Notes under the pieces: model-generated
Database searches by the model: none
Seen by the model: only the letters and a program-made list of their open reading frames with translations
What the model was told of the DNA's origin: nothing
Assembly (NCBI GenBank): GCA_046094505.1
Contig: JBJTHN010000005.1
Span: 1-32,867, forward strand
Length of the DNA: 32,867 nucleotides
Reading direction: 5' to 3'
Origin: RFTU01 sp046094505
GTDB taxonomy: Bacteria; Pseudomonadota; Gammaproteobacteria; Burkholderiales; Burkholderiaceae_C
Translations under genes and position numbers: made by a program
In this document: piece after piece, positions 9,108 through 16,798 of the stretch
Layout: the number at the start of each line of letters is the position of its first letter
How positions within the stretch are numbered: the first letter of the stretch is position 1

Positions 9108-9398
9108 ATGACCCTGCAGGATCTGTTTGGCTACGCAGCCGCCACCCTCACCACCCTGTCCTTTGTGCCCCAAGCCGTGCTCACCGTGCGCACGCGCGAC
9201 GTCAGCGGCATTTCTCTGGGGATGTACAGTTGTTTCACCATCGGTGTAGCGCTGTGGCTGCTGTATGGCTTGGCTTTGGGCGAGTGGCCCATCATCGTGG
9301 CCAACGCCATCACGCTGGCGCTGGCGGCCACCATCCTGTGGACCAAGCTGCGCTATGGCCCCAAGCCCAGCACATCGATGAAAGGTGACGCCCCATGA
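9108..9398 (+). CDS. SemiSWEET sugar transporter (PQ-loop)
   Basis: The 96-residue protein has three predicted membrane helices and the PQ-loop signature SFVPQ (about residues 18-22) followed by TRDVSGISLGMYS, as in bacterial SemiSWEETs. These small proteins form dimers that move mono- or disaccharides across the inner membrane. The substrate cannot be read from sequence. The ATG at 9108 has only a weak ribosome-binding site. The stop overlaps the start of the next gene (ATGA, 9395-9398), so the two are translationally coupled. Confidence 0.9.
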   Translation: MTLQDLFGYAAATLTTLSFVPQAVLTVRTRDVSGISLGMYSCFTIGVALWLLYGLALGEWPIIVANAITLALAATILWTKLRYGPKPSTSMKGDAP

Positions 9399-9715
9399 CC
9401 GAACCCAGCACTCCTGTTCGCTTGGCCACCTTCGCCGAGTTCTACCCCTTCTATTTGGGTGAACACGCCAACCGCACCTGCCGGCGCCTGCACTTCGTGG
9501 GCACCAGCCTCGGCCTGTTGTGCTTTGTGGCAGCGGCCTGGCGGGAGCAGCCTTCACTGGTGCTGCTGGGCCTGTTCCTGGGCTATGGCTTTGCCTGGGT
9601 GGGCCACTTCGGCTTCGAGAAGAACAAGCCCGCCTCCTTCAAGCAGCCGCTGTACTCCTTCATGGGGGACTGGCTGATGTGGTGGCAGATCCTCACGCGG
9701 CGCATTCCGTTCTGA
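9395..9715 (+). CDS. DUF962/Mpo1-like small membrane protein
   Basis: The 106-residue protein matches the DUF962 (YGL010w/Mpo1-like) pattern: an FAEFYPFYLGEHAN segment, an RLHFVGTSLG segment leading into two hydrophobic helices (about 32-48 and 53-68), and WVGHFGFEKNKPASF. The conserved histidines are those thought to hold iron in yeast Mpo1, a dioxygenase that alpha-oxidises 2-hydroxy fatty acids. Whether the bacterial member has that activity is unknown. It overlaps the SemiSWEET gene by four bases and converges on the halohydrin dehalogenase-like gene. Confidence 0.85.
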   Translation: MTEPSTPVRLATFAEFYPFYLGEHANRTCRRLHFVGTSLGLLCFVAAAWREQPSLVLLGLFLGYGFAWVGHFGFEKNKPASFKQPLYSFMGDWLMWWQILTRRIPF

Positions 9716-9744
9716 GCGGGCTGCCCTGAGCGGCGCTGCAGGCC

Positions 9745-10425
9745 TTAGCGGGCGGCCCAACCGCCCGAAATCGGGAACACCTGCCCCACGAAGCAGTTGG
9801 CGGCATCGCTGCACAGGTAGGCGGCAAACAAGGCGTCTTCACGGGCAGACACCAAACGGCCCAGGGGTACCTCACGCGCCAGGCGCTCTTGAAAGCGCGG
9901 GTTGGCCTGCACCTGCGGCGGGAAGTAGGTGGGGTTGTCGACAAAGTTCTGCGCGATGGCGTTGACCTGGATGTTCTTCGGCGCCAGTTCCACACCCAGC
10001 GCCTGCACATAGGCCAACTGCGCGCCACGCGCGGCGCTGTAGCTGGAGGCCCGCTTCATGCCCCGCAGCGCAGATGCGCTGCCGATCACCAAGATCTTGC
10101 CTCCCCCGCGCTGCAGGAATTGAGGAACCACGGCCTTGGTCAGTCGCGGCAGGGGGTCCACCAAGGCGGCGAACACGTCGCGCCACTCCTGTTCATCCAC
10201 CTCGGTGGCCGGTGTGCTGGGCGCTGCGATGGACAGATTGGCCACCAACACATCCACCGGCCCAGCGCCATTCACCACGGCTTCGGCCGCGCCGGGGGCA
10301 TGCAGGGGCTCGTGGCTGCTCACCACCTCGGCCCCCTGCTGGGCGAAGGCCTCGCAGAAGGCCGGGCCCATGAAGTCGCCGGCTTGGGTCACGAGGATGC
10401 GTTTGCCCTGGAGTAAGGGTTGCAT
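9745..10425 (-). CDS. Halohydrin dehalogenase-like SDR-fold enzyme
   Basis: The 226-residue protein has a short-chain dehydrogenase/reductase fold but not the usual dehydrogenase motifs. In place of the TGxxxGxG nucleotide loop it has T13-x4-F18-x-G20 (TQAGDFMG). In place of YxxxK it has S116-x12-Y129-x3-R133, a Ser-Tyr-Arg triad. These two patterns define halohydrin dehalogenases, which turn vicinal haloalcohols into epoxides, release halide and accept nucleophiles such as cyanide or azide in the reverse direction. The VLVANLSIAAP and NPTYFPPQVQANP segments also align by eye with remembered HheC sequence (VLVSND.FAP; SPYFYP...NP). Automatic annotation would probably say SDR oxidoreductase. 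It lies 37 bases downstream of hrcA; its natural substrate is unknown. Confidence 0.8.
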   Translation of the reverse strand: MQPLLQGKRILVTQAGDFMGPAFCEAFAQQGAEVVSSHEPLHAPGAAEAVVNGAGPVDVLVANLSIAAPSTPATEVDEQEWRDVFAALVDPLPRLTKAVVPQFLQRGGGKILVIGSASALRGMKRASSYSAARGAQLAYVQALGVELAPKNIQVNAIAQNFVDNPTYFPPQVQANPRFQERLAREVPLGRLVSAREDALFAAYLCSDAANCFVGQVFPISGGWAAR

Positions 10426-10462
10426 GTTGGGTGCCTGTGATGCTGCCAGGGCTGCCCCGCGC

Positions 10463-11488
10463 CTACTTCTGGCTGAGCGCGTGACTCACCATGCGGGAGG
10501 TGATGTCCACGATTTGAATCATGCGGTCGTAGGCCATGCGCGTGGGGCCGATCACACCCAGCGTGCCCACCACCTGCCCGTTGATCTCATAGGGCGCGCT
10601 CACCACCGACAGCTCTTCAAAGGGCACCACGCGGCTCTCACCACCGATGAAGATGCGCACACCCTCGGCGCGGCTGCTGGTGTCCAGCAGACGCAGCAAC
10701 TGGGCCTTCTGCTCGAACAGATCAAACAAGCGGCGCAGCGAACCCATGTCCTGCCCGAAGTCCTGCACGCCCAAGAGGTTGCGCTCGCCGCTGATCACCA
10801 CCTGCTCGGTGGTCTCGGCCAGCGCCTCACTGCCGGCGTCTACGGCGGCCTGCATCAGTTGCGCAATCTCCGCGCGCAGACTGTCCACCTCGCCCTTCAG
10901 GCGCAGGCGCATCTCTTCCAGGGTGATGCCCGCGTAGTGCGTGTTCAGGAAGTTGGTGGCTTCGACCAGTTGGGTCTGGGTGAAGTCCTGTGTGGTGAAG
11001 ATGACGCGGTTTTGCACATCGCCGTCTGGCGCCACCAAGATCACCAACACCCGGCGCTCGCCCAAGCGCAGGAATTCAATGTGACGAAACACACCCGCCT
11101 TGCGCGGCGCGGTCACCACGCCCACGAAGTTCGACAGGTTGGACAGCATTTGCGCGGCGCTGGCAATCACCCGCTGGGGCTGGTCGGGGGCCAGTTGTTG
11201 CCCTGCCACCGCCACCTCGGCGGCCGCTGGTTCGGTCTCCAAGGGCCGCACCGTGAGCATGGTGTCCACAAACAGCCGGTAGCCCTTGGCCGTGGGAACC
11301 CGCCCGGCACTGGTGTGGGGGCTGGCAATCAGGCCCAACTCTTCCAGGTCGGCCATCACGTTGCGGATGGTGGCGGGGCTGAGCTCCAAGCCCGAGGCGC
11401 GCGACAGGGTACGCGAGCCCACGGGCTGCCCGTCGGCGATGTAGCGCTCCACCAAAATCTTGAGCAGGGTGCGGGAACGGTCATCCAT
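10463..11488 (-). CDS. hrcA: Heat-inducible transcription repressor HrcA
   Basis: HrcA represses chaperone genes (groESL and sometimes dnaK) by binding the CIRCE inverted repeat and is kept active by GroEL. The 341-residue protein starts MDDRSRTLLKILVERYI with a winged helix-turn-helix (GLELSPATIRNVMADLEELG, about 35-54) and the signature PHTSAGRVPT, followed by the GAF-like and dimerisation regions. The ATG at 11488 fits the family; the longer frame to 11704 would run into nadK on the other strand. No CIRCE element (TTAGCACTC-N9-GAGTGCTAA) is visible upstream, so autoregulation is not supported here. It diverges from nadK across 76 bases. Confidence 0.96.
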   Translation of the reverse strand: MDDRSRTLLKILVERYIADGQPVGSRTLSRASGLELSPATIRNVMADLEELGLIASPHTSAGRVPTAKGYRLFVDTMLTVRPLETEPAAAEVAVAGQQLAPDQPQRVIASAAQMLSNLSNFVGVVTAPRKAGVFRHIEFLRLGERRVLVILVAPDGDVQNRVIFTTQDFTQTQLVEATNFLNTHYAGITLEEMRLRLKGEVDSLRAEIAQLMQAAVDAGSEALAETTEQVVISGERNLLGVQDFGQDMGSLRRLFDLFEQKAQLLRLLDTSSRAEGVRIFIGGESRVVPFEELSVVSAPYEINGQVVGTLGVIGPTRMAYDRMIQIVDITSRMVSHALSQK

Positions 11489-11564
11489 GGTCTTGGCTGC
11501 GAGTTTAGGGGCACTTCCAAGGGTGGTCACAGCCCGGGTTTGCCATGCTTTAATTCGATGCATC

Positions 11565-12440
11565 ATGGCCAAGCCCTTTCGTCGCGCCGCCTTGGTTGGC
11601 AAGTACCAGGCACAAGGCATCCGAAATGTCCTGGAAGACATCGCGCACTTCCTGGAGCGCTCCGGCTTGGAAGTGGTGCTCGAGCAGGAAACCGCGCTCA
11701 ACACCGGCCTGAGCGAATTTGGCAGCGTGGCGGCTCAGGAACTGGGCCAACGCTGCGACGTGGCCATCGTGCTGGGCGGTGACGGCACCATGCTGGGCAT
11801 TGCACGGCAGCTCGCCCGCCAAGGGGTACCCCTGATCGGCATCAACCAAGGCCGCTTGGGCTTCATCACCGACATCCCCATTGAGCAGTTCCAAGAAGTC
11901 CTGCCGCCCATGCTGGCCGGCGAAGTAGAAGTCGAGTCGCGCACGATGATCGAAGGGGGTGTATGGCGAGGCGGCCATCGCATCTTCGAAGGGCTGTCCC
12001 TCAACGATGTGGTGGTCAGCCGTGGCGCAACCGCCTCCATGGTGGAGCTGCGCGTGGATGTGGACGGTCAGTTTGTGGCCAACATCCGGGCAGACGGTCT
12101 CATCCTGGCCTCACCCACGGGCAGCACCGCCTACGCTCTGTCGGCCGGTGGGCCCATCATGCACCCCGGCATCGCGGGCTGGCTGTTGGTGCCCATTGCC
12201 TCACACACCTTGAGCAACCGGCCCATCGTGCTGCCCGACCGGGGCGAGGTGTGCATCGAAATCGTGGCCGGCAAAGACGCTTCGGCCAACTTTGACATGC
12301 AAAGCCTGGCCAGCCTGCTTCACGGCGACCAGGTTCGGGTGCGGCGCTCCGACCACACGGTGCGCTTTCTGCATCCGCAAGGCTGGACCTACTACGGCAC
12401 CCTGCGGCGCAAGCTGCGGTGGCATGAAGGGGTGGTGTGA
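11565..12440 (+). CDS. nadK: NAD kinase
   Basis: NadK phosphorylates NAD to NADP with ATP. The 291-residue protein has the GGDGT motif (71-75), the LNDVVVSRG segment and the glycine-rich LASPTGSTAYALSAGGP segment that define the family. The start at 11565 (MAKPFRRAALVGKY) fits; an in-frame extension to 11460 overlaps hrcA on the other strand and is rejected. The stop TGA shares its last base with the ATG of recN (TGATG at 12438-12442). Confidence 0.97.
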   Translation: MAKPFRRAALVGKYQAQGIRNVLEDIAHFLERSGLEVVLEQETALNTGLSEFGSVAAQELGQRCDVAIVLGGDGTMLGIARQLARQGVPLIGINQGRLGFITDIPIEQFQEVLPPMLAGEVEVESRTMIEGGVWRGGHRIFEGLSLNDVVVSRGATASMVELRVDVDGQFVANIRADGLILASPTGSTAYALSAGGPIMHPGIAGWLLVPIASHTLSNRPIVLPDRGEVCIEIVAGKDASANFDMQSLASLLHGDQVRVRRSDHTVRFLHPQGWTYYGTLRRKLRWHEGVV

Positions 12441-14107
12441 TGCTGCGCCGGTTGTCCATCCGCGACTTTGTGATCGTCACCACCCTCGAGCTCGACTTTC
12501 ACGCCGGCTTTTCGGTGCTCACCGGCGAAACCGGCGCGGGCAAATCCATCCTGATCGACGCGCTGCAGTTGGCCCTGGGGCAGCGCGCCGATGCCCTGGT
12601 GGTGCGAGAAGGCGCTGCCCGGGCCGACATCAGCGCCGAGTTCGACTGCCCGCGCAGCCTCTTGCCCTGGCTGGCCGAGGCGGGCCTGGAAACGGAAGAG
12701 GATGCGCTGCTCTTGCGGCGCAGCATTGATGCCAATGGCAAGAGCCGCGCCTGGATCAACGGCCACAGCGCCACCGCCGCACAGCTCAAGCAGGTGGCCG
12801 ACCACGTGCTGGACATCCATGGCCAACACGCCTGGCAAAGCCTCACCCGCCCAGCGTCGGTGCGTGCCCTGCTTGACGCCGTGGCCGCCGTTGATGCGCG
12901 CGCGGTGCAGGCCGCCTGGCAGGCCTGGCGCCAAACGCGCGAAGCCTTGGAAAAAGCCCGCACCCAGGCCGATGCCCTGGCCCGCGAACGGGAAGGCCTG
13001 GCCTGGCAACTCGGTGAGCTGCGCAAATTGGGCCCGGCCGAAGGCCAGTGGCGCGAACTCAACGACGACCATGCGCGGCTGTCGCACGGGCAGTCGCTGA
13101 TCGAAGCCGGCCAAGCCAGCGTGGAGTGCTTGGACGGCGAAGGCGACTCGGTGCTTCGCGGCTTGCACACCGCCCTGCAACGCCTGCACGAGGTGCAGCG
13201 CCACGACTCGCGCCTGAGCCCGATCACCGAAACCCTCGAACAAGCCCAGGCCCTTCTGGAAGACGCCGCACACAGCCTGCGCAGCTACCTGGGCCGCACC
13301 GACACCGACCCGGCGCGGCTGCAAGAACTCGACGAGCGCCTGTCGGCCTGGATGGGCCTGGCGCGCCGGCTGCGCCGCCAACCGGAGGAACTGCCCGCCT
13401 TGCTGCAGCAATGGGAGCAAGAGCTCAAGCAGCTGGACCAAGCCATCGACTTGGATGCCCTGCAACAGCGCTGCGACGCCGCCTTGGCCGATTACGAACG
13501 CGCTGCCAGCGCAGCCACCAAAGCGCGGCGCAAGGCTGCACCCCGCTTGAGCCAGCAGGTGAGCCAAGCGATGCAGCAGCTGGGCATGGCGGGCGGACGC
13601 TTCGAGGTGGCCCTGCTGCCCGAAAGCGAACCGCAGTCTTGGGGCCGCGAATCAGCCGAGCTGCGGGTGGCCGGGCATGAAGGCAGTGAGCCACGCGCCT
13701 TGGCCAAGGTGGCCTCGGGTGGTGAACTCTCACGGCTGGCGCTGGCCATCGCGGTCACCACGGCGCAAGATGACCCCGATGGCGCCGCCACGCTGATCTT
13801 CGACGAGATTGATGCGGGTGTGGGCGGCACGGTGGCCGACACCGTGGGCCGGCTGATGAAGCAACTGGGCCGACAGCGGCAGGTCTTGTCGGTCACCCAT
13901 CTGGCCCAGGTGGCCTCCTGCGCCGACCACCATTACCTGGTCAGCAAACAGGCCCAAGCGGGCCACACCAGCAGCCGCGTGGCGGCCGTGGACGGTGAAG
14001 CGCGCGTGGCCGAGTTGGCCCGCATGCTGGGCGGCGAACGCCTGTCCACCAGCGTGGCCCACGCCCAAAGCCTGCTCGAAAGCGGGCGCTCTTCCGCCAC
14101 ACCATGA
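12440..14107 (+). CDS. recN: DNA repair protein RecN
   Basis: RecN is an SMC-like ATPase that acts early in recombinational repair of double-strand breaks. The 555-residue protein has a Walker A motif GETGAGKS (29-36), long central coiled-coil arms rich in Gln/Leu/Arg, the ABC signature ASGGELSRLALAI and the Walker B LIFDEIDAGVGG near the C-terminus. The ATG at 12440 overlaps the nadK stop by one base; a GTG at 12437 is an alternative. Its stop overlaps the rapZ start (ATGA). No LexA box is visible because the promoter would lie inside nadK or further upstream. Confidence 0.97.
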   Translation: MLRRLSIRDFVIVTTLELDFHAGFSVLTGETGAGKSILIDALQLALGQRADALVVREGAARADISAEFDCPRSLLPWLAEAGLETEEDALLLRRSIDANGKSRAWINGHSATAAQLKQVADHVLDIHGQHAWQSLTRPASVRALLDAVAAVDARAVQAAWQAWRQTREALEKARTQADALAREREGLAWQLGELRKLGPAEGQWRELNDDHARLSHGQSLIEAGQASVECLDGEGDSVLRGLHTALQRLHEVQRHDSRLSPITETLEQAQALLEDAAHSLRSYLGRTDTDPARLQELDERLSAWMGLARRLRRQPEELPALLQQWEQELKQLDQAIDLDALQQRCDAALADYERAASAATKARRKAAPRLSQQVSQAMQQLGMAGGRFEVALLPESEPQSWGRESAELRVAGHEGSEPRALAKVASGGELSRLALAIAVTTAQDDPDGAATLIFDEIDAGVGGTVADTVGRLMKQLGRQRQVLSVTHLAQVASCADHHYLVSKQAQAGHTSSRVAAVDGEARVAELARMLGGERLSTSVAHAQSLLESGRSSATP

Positions 14108-15015
14108 ACACGGCAGGCAGCCAAGCCACGCGCAAGCTGGTGCTGATCACCGGCATTTCCGGCTCGGGCAAGTCGGTGGTGATGCATGCGCTGGAAGACG
14201 CCGGCTACTTCTGCGTGGACAACCTACCGCCCGAACTCTTGCCCGAATTTTTGGAGGTTGAACGCGCCAAAGGTGAGCCCCAGGTGGCGGTGGCCGTGGA
14301 CGTGCGCAGCACCGGCTCGCCCTCGGTCTTGGCCGACCTCATCAGGCGTTTGTCGGGTGAAGGCTTGGAGCTGCGCACCATTTTTCTGGAGGCGTCCATT
14401 GAGGTGTTGGTGCGGCGCTTCTCGGAGTCGCGCCGCCCGCACCCTTTGACCGGCCGCGCTGCACTGGGTGCATCGGCGCAGCCCCTGGACCAGCGTGCCC
14501 TGGTCGATGCCATCGCCCTGGAGCGGGAGATGATGGCCGAGATCCGCAACCTGGCCACGGTCGTGGACACCAGCAAGCTGCTGCCGGCCCAGCTGCGCGG
14601 CGCCGTTCGCGACCTGCTGGGCATTCCCCATGGACGGCTCACCCTGGTGTTCGAGTCCTTTGCCTACAAACACGGGGTACCACTGGACGCCGACTTTGTA
14701 TTCGATGTGCGCGTCTTGCCCAACCCCTACTACCAACGCGAACTGCGCCCGCAAACCGGTCGCGACACCGCGGTCATGGACTACCTCAAGGGTCAACCCG
14801 AGGCGCAGCGAATGATCCAACACATCGAAGGCTTCATCCGCCCGTGGCTGAGCGAGTTTCAGCACGACCAGCGCAGCTACCTCACCGTGGCCATCGGTTG
14901 CACCGGTGGGCAGCACCGGTCGGTGTACGTGGCCGAACAGCTCGCCCAGCTGTTCAAGCCTCAAGTGGTCACGCTGCTGCGCCACCGTGAACTCGGTGAA
15001 AGGGCCGGCACATGA
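14104..15015 (+). CDS. rapZ: RNase adapter / nucleotide-binding protein RapZ
   Basis: RapZ in enterobacteria binds the small RNA GlmZ, delivers it to RNase E and senses glucosamine-6-phosphate; in other proteobacteria it is known as the YvcJ/YhbJ family P-loop protein. The 303-residue protein has the P-loop GISGSGKS (17-24), the VDVRSTGS segment and the C-terminal GCTGGQHRSVYVAEQL signature. It overlaps recN upstream (14104-14107) and the LON-domain gene downstream (15012-15015) by ATGA, so it lies in the middle of a coupled chain. Confidence 0.96.
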   Translation: MNTAGSQATRKLVLITGISGSGKSVVMHALEDAGYFCVDNLPPELLPEFLEVERAKGEPQVAVAVDVRSTGSPSVLADLIRRLSGEGLELRTIFLEASIEVLVRRFSESRRPHPLTGRAALGASAQPLDQRALVDAIALEREMMAEIRNLATVVDTSKLLPAQLRGAVRDLLGIPHGRLTLVFESFAYKHGVPLDADFVFDVRVLPNPYYQRELRPQTGRDTAVMDYLKGQPEAQRMIQHIEGFIRPWLSEFQHDQRSYLTVAIGCTGGQHRSVYVAEQLAQLFKPQVVTLLRHRELGERAGT

Positions 15016-15689
15016 ACGCGAACACCCGGCTCAGCCCGCAGTGGTACGAGGCGGTGCCACTGTTTCCGCTGCAAACGGTCTTGTTTCCCGGGGGGATCTT
15101 GGGCCTGAAGGTCTTTGAGGCCCGCTACCTCGACCTGATGGGCCATTGCCTGCGCCACGGCGAGCCCTTTGGGGTGGTGTGCCTGAAGCAGGGCTCGGAG
15201 GTGCAGCGCGGCGGCGCGGCCACGGCCACCGAGGCCCCCGCGCGCTTGGAAGGCTGCGCCACCTTGGCCAGGCTGGACGAAGTCGATGCCGACCAACCCG
15301 GCATCCTGCAGATCCGCTGCGTGGGCGCGCACCGCGTGAAGCTCACCCACCCCTACCAGCAGGCCAACGGCCTGTGGCGCGCGCAGGGCGTACCGGTGGC
15401 CCCCGATGAAGCGCTGCCCCCGCCCGAGGCCCTGCAAGGCACGGTGCAAGCCCTGATCGACGCCATCGGCTCGCTGCAGGAACAGGGACTGGAGCCTTTC
15501 ACCACGCCGCACGAGATGGGCAACGCAGGCTGGGTGGCCAACCGCTGGTGCGAGATTCTGCCGATCAGCCTGGCGGCCAAGCAAAGGCTGATGGAACTCG
15601 AAGACCCCGTGATGCGCCTGCAACTGGTGGACGAGTTCCTGCGCAACAAGGGCGTGATCCGGGGTCAGGGGCGTGGGCCCAGGCAATAA
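15012..15689 (+). CDS. LON peptidase N-terminal domain protein
   Basis: The 225-residue protein corresponds to the substrate-recognition domain of Lon protease alone (Pfam LON_substr_bdg type). It begins VPLFPLQTVLFPGGILGLKVFEARYLDLMG, where the PLFPL...LFPG...L.VFE.RY pattern is diagnostic, and it lacks the ATPase and protease domains. Stand-alone members are common in Proteobacteria and their job is not established; a role as substrate adapter is only a guess. It is coupled to rapZ (ATGA) and its last 25 bases (15665-15689) overlap the 3' end of mutY on the other strand. Confidence 0.92.
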   Translation: MNANTRLSPQWYEAVPLFPLQTVLFPGGILGLKVFEARYLDLMGHCLRHGEPFGVVCLKQGSEVQRGGAATATEAPARLEGCATLARLDEVDADQPGILQIRCVGAHRVKLTHPYQQANGLWRAQGVPVAPDEALPPPEALQGTVQALIDAIGSLQEQGLEPFTTPHEMGNAGWVANRWCEILPISLAAKQRLMELEDPVMRLQLVDEFLRNKGVIRGQGRGPRQ

Positions 15690-16798
15690 GCCTGCGCCGC
15701 TTCAGCCTCCAACAACACCCGTATCGGCGCGGGCAGTCCACGGGCCAGCGCTTCGTCCAGGCCCATCCACACCCAGCCGCCGCCAGGTGCTGCGGGCGCT
15801 GCCTCAGAAGCGTTGAACACGACGCGGCGCGGCTGCAAGGTCCAGTCCAGGTGGGTCAGCGCATGCTGCACCGCCGGTAGGGGCTGCAGCGGGCACGCCC
15901 AAGCAGGGCCCTGGGCGGCCAGGGCCACTGCCAGGGCCTGCTCGTCGTCAAACAGGGGCAGGGTCCAAAGCCCACCCCAGATGCCTCTGGCGGGGCGCTT
16001 GTGCAGCAACACCTGCGCGGTGGCGCGCTGCGGGGCGGGCCCAAAGGCCTGGTGCAGCGCCAGCAACAGCACCGAAACCCGCTGGCCTCTCTGGCTTTTG
16101 CGCGTCTTCACCGGGTAGGCCTGAGGCTGACCCTGGGCGTGTGCCAGGCAATCGGCCTGCACCGGACAGCGCTCACATTGGGGCCGGCGCAGGGTGCACA
16201 CCGTGGCGCCCAAGTCCATCAGACCCTGGGTGTAGGCCTCGATCCCGCTGCCGGTAGGCAGAAGTTCCTGGGCCACGTCCCACAAGCCTTGCAGACCCGC
16301 GGGCTTGGCCACATCTTGCGCATAGGCCCGATGGCGCGCCAGCACCCGCTTGACGTTGCCGTCCAGGATGGCCACACGCTGGCCACCGGAAAAGGCCGCC
16401 ACCGCCGCTGCGGTGGAACGCCCAATGCCCGGCAAGGCCTGCAGAAGCGCCGCATCGCGCGGGAACTCGCCGCCGTGGCGCTGCATCACCGCCTGCGCAC
16501 AAGCATGCAGGTTGAGCGCGCGGCTGTAGTAGCCCAGCCCGCTCCACAGCGCCAACACATCGTCCGTCTGCGCGCGCGCCAAGTCCGCCACGGTGGGAAA
16601 GCGCTCGACAAAGCGGCCGTAATAGCGCAGCACCGTGGACACCTGGGTCTGCTGCAACATGATCTCGGACAGCCAAATGCGGTAGGCGTCGCGCGTGCCC
16701 TGCCAGGGCAGGCCGTGTCGGCCGTGCAGGCGCTGCCAGGCCACCACGCGCGGCGCAAAGTCCTGCGGCAGCGCAGGTCCAGGAACCGACGCCTTCAT
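15665..16798 (-). CDS. mutY: A/G-specific adenine DNA glycosylase
   Basis: MutY removes adenine mispaired with 8-oxoguanine. The 377-residue protein has the catalytic Glu45 in SEIMLQQTQV, the helix-hairpin-helix LPGIGRSTAAAV (122-133), catalytic Asp146 in AILDGNVKR, the [4Fe-4S] loop C201-x6-C208-x2-C211-x5-C217, and a C-terminal NUDIX-like 8-oxoG recognition domain. The ATG at 16798 is preferred because it overlaps the mutM stop as ATGA; an in-frame ATG at 16810 would add four residues. It is translated directly after mutM, so two parts of the same oxidised-guanine defence are made together. Confidence 0.96.
   Translation of the reverse strand: MKASVPGPALPQDFAPRVVAWQRLHGRHGLPWQGTRDAYRIWLSEIMLQQTQVSTVLRYYGRFVERFPTVADLARAQTDDVLALWSGLGYYSRALNLHACAQAVMQRHGGEFPRDAALLQALPGIGRSTAAAVAAFSGGQRVAILDGNVKRVLARHRAYAQDVAKPAGLQGLWDVAQELLPTGSGIEAYTQGLMDLGATVCTLRRPQCERCPVQADCLAHAQGQPQAYPVKTRKSQRGQRVSVLLLALHQAFGPAPQRATAQVLLHKRPARGIWGGLWTLPLFDDEQALAVALAAQGPAWACPLQPLPAVQHALTHLDWTLQPRRVVFNASEAAPAAPGGGWVWMGLDEALARGLPAPIRVLLEAEAAQAYCLGPRP

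Noticed and set aside
9745..10425. Ordinary NAD(P)-dependent short-chain dehydrogenase
   Set aside because: The glycine loop TGxxxGxG and the catalytic YxxxK are both absent and replaced by the halohydrin dehalogenase patterns.
11489..11564. CIRCE operator in the hrcA-nadK gap
   Set aside because: No TTAGCACTC-N9-GAGTGCTAA-like inverted repeat is present in the 76 bases.
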